64,000 nucleotides of DNA from contig NC_067198.1 of NCBI RefSeq assembly GCF_000699445.3, positions 3,415,301 to 3,479,300 of the forward strand, given 5' to 3'. The notes beneath the pieces are model-generated. The model was not told the origin of the DNA. It was given only the letters and a program-made list of their open reading frames with translations, and ran no database searches. Each line of letters starts with the position of its first letter. The stretch's first letter is position 1. This stretch comes from Schistosoma haematobium. Its lineage: Eukaryota; Platyhelminthes; Trematoda; Strigeidida; Schistosomatidae. This document shows positions 52,101 to 61,100 of the stretch, piece after piece. The translations under genes and the position numbers were made by a program.

Positions 52101-55100
52101 ATAGGCATAAGGATGTGTTAAATTGAACAAGAAAACAGATAACTTGTTGAAATATCTAAATGACAGCAAACAGATAGCCCAAATATTCAAACAGGTCGTC
52201 AATAATATACCAAAAGTGGTGATAGTATAAGTCGATTGATAATTATACACAAATAACGAGATATATCATAAAACAAATATATTCCGTCAAACGTATGTTG
52301 AATTTGACGCAGAAATATCAAAGTATCAGTAAGGGGTTTGTGGAGGTTGTTAAATATTATTGAGATCATATACCAACCTAAGTTAAACAAACATTGAAAT
52401 CTTAATAGCACTGAATAGCCATTCCGTTCTATTTTTGGACCTCCTTAGTGGATATTCACAATCCCACTCACAGGAATCGAACCCATAATCTTTAGACTCA
52501 TGATTATGATTTCTTACTAAAACTCTGAGAATTTCGTTTCAAAATTATCCATCAGTTAGCACATAATAATTACCAGTATAGAGGTTGTATAGAACCACAG
52601 TGGTGGGGCTTTGGATACGCAATACTAAGTAGTATCATACATAGGCAAAACACCTGCCTAGTGCTTTCAGCTTTTTAACGATTGTTTAAGTTAGATTGGT
52701 TCGCGACTTCAATAATTGTAAGAAACTGTACAGGAAACAATTACTTTTCAGAAAAGGTTTTGTGGAGATTTTAGAAATGTCACTAGTCGAAATCATGAGT
52801 CAATTGAAGCTAGACCACCATGGAAAACCTGGAAGCACTGGACGGCCGTTTCGTCCTAGTATGGGTTTGAATCTCGCGGGGGCGGGATCGTGGATGCGCA
52901 CTGCTTAGGAGTCATATACTAGGACGAAACGGCCGTCTAGTGCTTACCCGTCTTCCATTGTGGTACAGCTTCAATTGACTCATGATTTCAACTAGTGTAA
53001 TTACTTTTCCTTTATATTTTAATATTAGAACCTAATCATCTTTACAAATACAGTAATTATGAAATAATAACTGTTAACAAATTGTCATTATCTGTATGGA
53101 GCAATCTGTTGTACAAAATTCCATATTAATGTAAACATATAAACAAAAACACATCAATTGCAAAATTTAGAAAATTTCATTTATGAATATACTACTGATT
53201 TATTTAAATGAGTAGACCAGTGGAGCTAATCCGTGTCGGGTAGAAATAGGTGTCTACCTCAGTACAATGGAAGATGGTCGCGCAAATTCGTGGATTGGTT
53301 CAGGTTAGGCATTAACACTATTGGATTCCGGCTCAGTGGTTCAGTAGGTTAAGCATTCGCGCGCGAGACCGAAGGCCCTGGGTTCGAATCCCGCGAGCGG
53401 GATCGTGGATGCGCACTGCTGAGTCCCACAATAGGAAGAAACGGTCGTCCAGTGGTTCCAGGTTTTCAATGGTAGTCTAACATCAATAGGTTCATGATCT
53501 CAATCAAAAACTTAACAATCTCCGCAACCCCTAAATTGAGAATAATTATTGTGTGAAATGTAATTTGAATTCATTCTAATAGTAATACTCAAGAAAATGT
53601 TGTTAATGCATAACATATATATAAATATATATATTGATGGAGTTTTCTTTTGTGAGCTGGATGGTTTGGTCGTGGAGCTTTCATCGTTCTTCTGAACAAA
53701 ACTCCATTAAAATCATCCACATGAGCTACAAATCTTCACTATTTCAATTTATATTTCTTTTTTCTTTTTTCATTTAAATCACAGTGTAAATCTAAGAGGT
53801 AAACAAGAAGCTTTGGATAATGAAACAATTCCTGCATTAGTTTCTATGCTAAACGATCCAAGTGAAGATTTGAAAGCATTTTCTGCTGGAGCATTAGGTT
53901 TGTAAGTCATAATTATTATCATTTGTAAATGAATATTGAGGAGAGACTATAATTTATGGATAACAGATCTTGAATTATGGTGCGAAATTAATTCCTTCAA
54001 TTGGATAAATAGAGTTTTGGCATTATAGCTGATATCAGTTCGTTATGAAAACCCTATATCCGATTCCTAACCTTAATCACCAACTGTAAATCATAATTCT
54101 GATTCCTCACACAAGTTTATAACACTGATTTGGTCGTGGTTATTAAGTGAACACTCTCAAGGTCAGTCAAGCGTCGCTCAAAGGTCGTTCATAAATTATA
54201 GTCTCACCAATATTAATTGTAATTCAAGTTAACCAATTCATTTTAATTACAATCATGACTAGTTAGTGAAATTTCAATTATGTAAGTGAAGATGGCACAG
54301 GTATTTGGAGTTTGACAACGTATTAATCAGTAACATATTCTACTATGAATTGTACCCACCAAGTGAAATCAAAAGACAGAAGCGAGCAGGTTCGAAGATA
54401 TATTTGACAGGTTATCAATATATTAAGAGTCGTATGATCTACTCTGGCTAGCAATTGCAGGAGATGTTGAGCACGGCGTTCCCACTCGTGATCTGGTGTG
54501 GATGCATGACCGAGCGCCTTCAGCTAGGTGAGTCCATTAAAACTAATGTGGTTAGCATCCAATGTCGAAAACTTACAAAGCTATTTATTTTGGGGGTTTA
54601 TTTACCGCTACAGATCACTCCCCCCCTTAGCGGGATAGTGATAACCCTAAGATGTGGCCAGCCTAAAGTTTAAACCCAACAAGTTTGTCGTTGGTAAGCA
54701 CTCTTCTGATAGCTTGCTGGGTTTAGCAGTGTCTGGTCGTCTTTCCTTACTATAAGGGATCATGAAGCACAATTTAATAATAAAAAAGGTACAATGAAAT
54801 TTTCGGTTCATCATAAACTTCATCGTTCTTTTTATCATCTTTTCCAGCCGTCCTGGAAAAGAAAAAAATATGTAAGTGCATGTCGAAATACACTCGTACG
54901 TGCGTAAAAACACAAAGCGGGCGAAAAAGGAAAATAAACTCTTGCACACGTAATAACGCAAAAAGGATTTTTACAAAATGGCTTTTTTTGGAATAAAAAT
55001 ATAAATATATAAACATATTAAAATTGTTTTTTTCTCCATATTACATATAGTACGAAGAGAAATCGAGATGATATAAAATGTCAACTAATATCTTACGTTC

Positions 55101-58100
55101 AATAATCGTTCAAATGTTCTGGGAATCTTACTCTTCTTCCAGAATGTGTCGTTTTAAGTTTATTTTTTGATACTGCCGAAGTATCATCATGCGCGTTGGC
55201 CTTCGAATGAAGTATTATTGTACCGAAGGGAAATCAACATGAATAGGATTTTCTTTTAAATACGCTGCTTTGAGGCGATTGATGCTGATGTTATCGTTGG
55301 TTCCGTTCTTATCGATTATATAGTGCTTGAGTTCGCGTTGAACAACTTTGAAGGGTCCTTCGTTTGCTGATTCGAAAGGTCGTCGATGTGAGTCTCGACG
55401 TACGAAGACGTGTGTACTATATCGTAAGTCAGGTTGAACGAAAACATCAGTTGATTGAGGTCGAGTGGAAACAGGTTTAACTGAACGCATTGCGTTTGTA
55501 AGCCTGTTCGTGCAGGAGGTTAAATGCATTTTCATTGAAGAAGATGAAGAATCCACGAATTCTCCTGGAAGTCGAAGTGTCGTTCCATAAGCCAGTTGAG
55601 CCGCAATGTATCCAATGTCAGCTTTCAATACATTGCGAATACCTAGTAAGACGAGTGGAAGAGCGTCAGTCCACTGAGAAATGTTTGTAGCTGATAGTGA
55701 AGCTTTTGGTTGTCGGTGAAGGCGTTCTACCAACCCGTTTGCTTGTGGGTGGTAGGCGGTCGTTCGGAAGCGAGTGATTCCTAAAAGTGTGGTCGGACAA
55801 CGGAAAAGTTCAGATTCAAACTGACGTCTGCGGTTGAAGGGCAGCCGAAGTTTGCTACCCATCGTTCGACGAAGGTGCGGGCCACTGTTTCAGTGGTGAT
55901 GTCCTTGGTAGGTATTGCTTCTGGCCATCGAGTGAAACAGTCTACGCAGGTAATTGAATAACTAAACAAATAGGCGTATCACTAACTTTCACTTTCTAAA
56001 CAGTTTCACCGCCTTGTTTGTGTGATCAAATGGCAAAAAAGTGTAAAAGAGTGTATACTAAGATTTATTGAAGGCTCGGCCATACGAAAATTTAAACACC
56101 CTCTACTCTTACTGGATCATTTGATTCTATTTTTTTCTGCAACCATTTAGGTACATGTTCACACACACCCTAGTTTTGAGATCATGATTCCCCCTCTCTA
56201 TGTATATGTGACCTGATAATATTATCTTATTATCCAAAGTGATGAGGTTTCAAATTGTTTTCACATTGTTTTGTTTATTATCTTTGTTTCCCACTTACCC
56301 TTCATTTCTGGTCTAGTTGACTTCTTAACAAGTATATTATGAATGATAGGATTGTTCGAAATGTATCACGCTATTATATCGTCACATAGTTCTGATAATC
56401 TTCGTCTTTTTATTACGTTATCAAAATTTATCAAAGGGACTAATTGCTTTAAATGTAATGATTATAACTGTAATGATTGAGAACTCAAGTGGGAAGACTA
56501 ATTTCTTAAATTCATTTGGTATTGTTTGTTTGAATCTTTCCACTGATGTTTAGGACTGCAATTGATCAGTCTCTTATTGGCATACTGTGCATATTGCCTC
56601 GACATTGCCTTAATTTACAAGCATTACAAGTAAAGATGGATAGTGGCTAGCAATTGAATCCAGGGCGCGCGTTTTGTGGATAAGGCGATGGCGTCTGAAG
56701 TGAACAGTACTGGGTTCGAGTCCCAAAGTCAACATCAACTAAGATTCAGATTCATCCACCTGACGAGTCCCAGATGAGACGAAACGTATGTCTTGGATTC
56801 CACTGCTAGCCACTATCCATCTTTGCATATAAGAATAATTTATTGTTTAGCGCAAGATTACAGAATGTCTTCATAAAATATGAAAACCATACATGAAATA
56901 CTTCATTTGTATATAGTCCATCAAATTTTCTCTTATAAACTTTATAGTTCCTTCATTCACCTGTTATTATTACAATTACTCTTTGTTTACATTCTTATTG
57001 TTTTCAATTTAATCTTTTTAATCTTCTGTTGCTAGTCATTTCATTTCTGATTGATACTATATACTACTTATATCTGACAACATAAGTAGCTGACACTACC
57101 ATCAATTATTATGTCATATTGTAGAAAATTAACATAGAATAGATAAAATCCTCCAGTTTTTGATGATAACATTGTTATAATCTCTTTCTTACGGTTATGT
57201 CCCAGCTATTCCTATTGCTTAGTATTCTCGGACACCGATTCACTCGACAAGTCCCCAAATCAGAACACGGTTGAACAGGAAAGAGATTATATTCCAAATA
57301 ACAAGGTTAGATGGAAGTAAGAAGCAAGTAAGTATCACAATAGGGAAAACGTTAGTATATTTATAGTTTTTACATGGGAAGATTCCAGAGTATTCTGCAA
57401 GTATCGACTAATGCTTATTAGATTAGAATTAGCCAATCAGCGTACATCAAAGCAATCGTACATTGAGTATGTTTTAATACAGTCTATGTCCCGCTAACAA
57501 ACATCAACAATAAGAGTACAATTGATAGATTGTATTTTCTTTCTTTCTTCTTAAAATATTATTTCTCAAGTATATGTACAACAAATCATGGTCGTTATAC
57601 TACTTTAAATGCTGGTGCTATTCCTTTACTTCTTAATCTGATTGATGATAAATGTAGTCGAGTAAGAGTTAATACTTTCAAGGTAAGAATTATTATCCAT
57701 TTAGTTCAGATGAAATTTAATGATTATTAATTGCTATTGATGACTGATTTTAGAGAGTCAGGCTTTCCTCTAAGATAATCAATTAATCAATGAAGTTTAT
57801 ATTCGAAGGGGTTTTATGGATCTTATAGTAATTTTAATAGTTAAGATCATGAGTCACTTGAAGCTAGGTCACCATGGAAAATCTGCAAGCACTAGAGGGC
57901 CAATTCGTTCTATTGTAGAACTCCTGAGCAGTGCGCATCCAAGATCCCACCTCGAGCGATCCGAACCCAGGATCTATCAGTTTTGTGCGCGAGCGCTTAA
58001 CATCTAAACCACTGATCTGGCCGGGATCCGAAGGTGTTAATGTCTAACTCCAACTAATTCACAAAATCGATCGACACATCTCCCATTGTCTTCAGTGGGT

Positions 58101-61100
58101 TACTATCTCACAACAAACCTGATTGAACTCCACTGGTCATTACTTCTCACTAGAACACCGGGATTCGAATCTCGCACGGGGCGAGGTCGTGGATGCGGAC
58201 TGCTGAGGAGCCCCACAATAGGACGAAACGTCCGTCCAGTGCTCCCAGGTTATCCTTGGTGGTCTAGCTTCAACTGACTGATGATCTTAACCATTGAAGT
58301 CACTATAATATCCATTCATATATTGCTTAGATTAGTCTGATATATTCCATATATGTACACAAATATTGCTGTATGTTAGAGTATATCCTAGATGTAAGTG
58401 TAATAAAAAATAATATTGTTCATTTATTTATATATAACTCTATACTAACATAATAAATATATTGCTCTGTTATATCCTAATAAGAAGAGAAATTTTATTT
58501 CTGATGTTTCGTCACTTAATGTACGTCACTTCTTCAGAGTAAACTTTCTGCCCGATGCTCAATTCATTTGAGACTTTAGATTAATATCATCATTGAAATT
58601 TTGGAAGCACTGGACGGCCGTTTCGTCCTAGTACGGGGCTCCTCGGCAATGCGCACATGGGACTCGAACCCGGGATCTTCGGTTTCGCTCTCGAATGCTT
58701 AACTTCTATACCACTGAGTCGGCCGGCATCCAACGGTGTCAGTGTTCAGCTTCAATCACTCCACGATGTTGCGTGACTGTTCCCCATTGTCTTCAGGGGG
58801 TTACTATCTCACAACAGACATGGTTGTACTCCACTGATCACAGCTTCTCACTGGAATTCCAAGAAATCTATCTTGAAGCTAGTCATTAGTGAGCAAATGA
58901 TAATTATCAGTATAGGGTTGTGAAGTTTGTTGAGTTAAGATTAACATCCTATACTGATAATTATTTGAAACTATCAAGGCAAATCTTAACATTGATACCT
59001 ATAAACTTATTAACAATCTATACTAACATGTTTGAGATAGTGATTCTTAAGCTAATTACAGTATTCATTTAATTTCTTATTCATAAAAAAGGGGAACAAC
59101 CAAATAATGACACAATCCCTAAATCAAACAATAACTAATCAGAAAAAAAGTTGATCAAACAAAGCAGTAAGAGATAGAGCTTAAATTTAACTTCACTCCT
59201 TCACAATGATATGCAATAGTTGAGCGGAATGACCATTTCATTGATCTTGAAATTTTCATTATCCCTATTGGGTTAATATCTGATGGTTTCAGTTTAGAAA
59301 GTATATTTTACTTTTGTCGAGTCGAGTCTTGTGTGATGTATAGAAGATGTCTTTCTGTCTGTTTTTAAGGTTGAGAAATAAAGAATGTTTGTGGATTCAT
59401 TTTTGTATTCGTTGTTTGAATCTTCCCATTGATCAGTCACTTATTGGTATATATGCAACTTGTACAAATTGCCTTAATATTGCCAAGTAATATAAGTCAA
59501 GATAGATAGTGGCTAGCAGTGGAATCCATGAAGCACGTTTCTTCCTATTCGGCACTCGTCGATTGGATGTACCTGAGTCCCAGAATTGACGTTCACTCTA
59601 GAACTCGAATCCAGCACTGTTCACTTCAAACGCCATTGCATTATCCATTTAGCTACTTGGTCCAAGTAGCCACTAGCTTGTGCAGTGGGGTATTTGATCA
59701 TATATGACCTTGGAACATTATTCACAAGTCAATGACCAACGTTAAGTTTCAACCTGGGCTGCTAGATAAACATGTTTGAGTGGTTGATGAGGTCACTAAT
59801 CTTATGGGTTGAAATTAAAGTATTATTCACTGTTCATTATTTCATTTCAGTATTTTGTTTTCAGTGACTCAGAATGAATATCAGTTCCTTTAAATAACAC
59901 TCCTTATCATAGATCTTGCTGAATATCGTTCGTATCTTTTTTGACAGTTATTCTATTTCCGATCCAATATAAATCTAGTTTTACATTATTAATTATAGCT
60001 GACTAATTTAGCAGTAAAATCACACATAAAAGATGTTTTGATGATTCTGAATCCATGAGATTTCCATCCTATAAGTGTTTCATATATGCTATAACTTGTG
60101 ACATAGATCGGATCAATGACGCATAAAACACGTGCGAGCAGTCTATAGTCTGATTGGCTCTGCTTTCCGCCTAGCCCAACCAGTTATGTCCAGAACGCCA
60201 GTTCCAGCCTCTGCAATATGAATCATTATATTTCAAACATACTCTGTTTATATACCAATCAAGCAGACCACAACGTACCCATAAAATATGAAACAACATT
60301 TGTACAAGAATTACCCAGATGTGGTTGCGAATGAGGGAGGTAGTAATTAGTATACTGGGTATAACTCAAGAATGGTAAAACGTATAATAATAGTTTATAG
60401 GTCAAAATAAAGCTTGTAATAAGAGAAATATGAATATGCATAGTTTAGTTACTTAATAATTATGCAGTAGAAATATACGTTTAGTACTGATCCATCAATA
60501 GATCCCAAAGTTACCATTCATTATGTTTCTCGGGACCTAGCAATATGCTTCTTTAAACAGCATCACAACAACTTCCTGAGTGTGTGGAGCATTTTCTTCT
60601 TCGTAACCAAAATACAGTAAAATTAAACTGTTTATTTCACAGTTTTTTTTTGTTTACTTCAAATCTTTATTTAACCTATAGTTATGATAGAAATGAATAT
60701 TTATATAGTTGATTCTTGATAGAAGTGAATTTCCCTACGCATTCCACTTGAACATTCTAGGATTGAAAATCTTATTCATTCATTTTAGGTTCTAACTTGT
60801 TTATCTGAGACACCTGAAGGTCGAAGGATTCTATTGGATCATTTAAATAAAGTGTGTTTCATATTTTGTTTTTTTAATATAAAATTTTCATTCTATCATT
60901 ATGTGAATGTATATTTTCGTTAGGATTAGTGATTGTAATATTTCAGAAGGAGTTTTGTGGATATTATAGTAATTTTAATAGTTAAGATCATCAGTCAATT
61001 GAAGATAGATCATCATGGAAAACCTAGAAGCACTGGATGGCCGTTTCGTCTTAGTGTGGGACTCCTCAGTAGTGCACATCCACAAGCCTGCTTGTGAGGT

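Noticed and set aside
53382..53392. Functional tRNA gene around box B sequences (also 25833, 56713, 15853)
   Set aside because: The boxes lie in SINE heads shared by several copies and the flanks do not fold into intact cloverleaf tRNAs.
54647..55016. Two overlapping minus-strand frames rich in Phe/Tyr
   Set aside because: They lie in the untranslated region of the gypsy remnant and show no domain signal.
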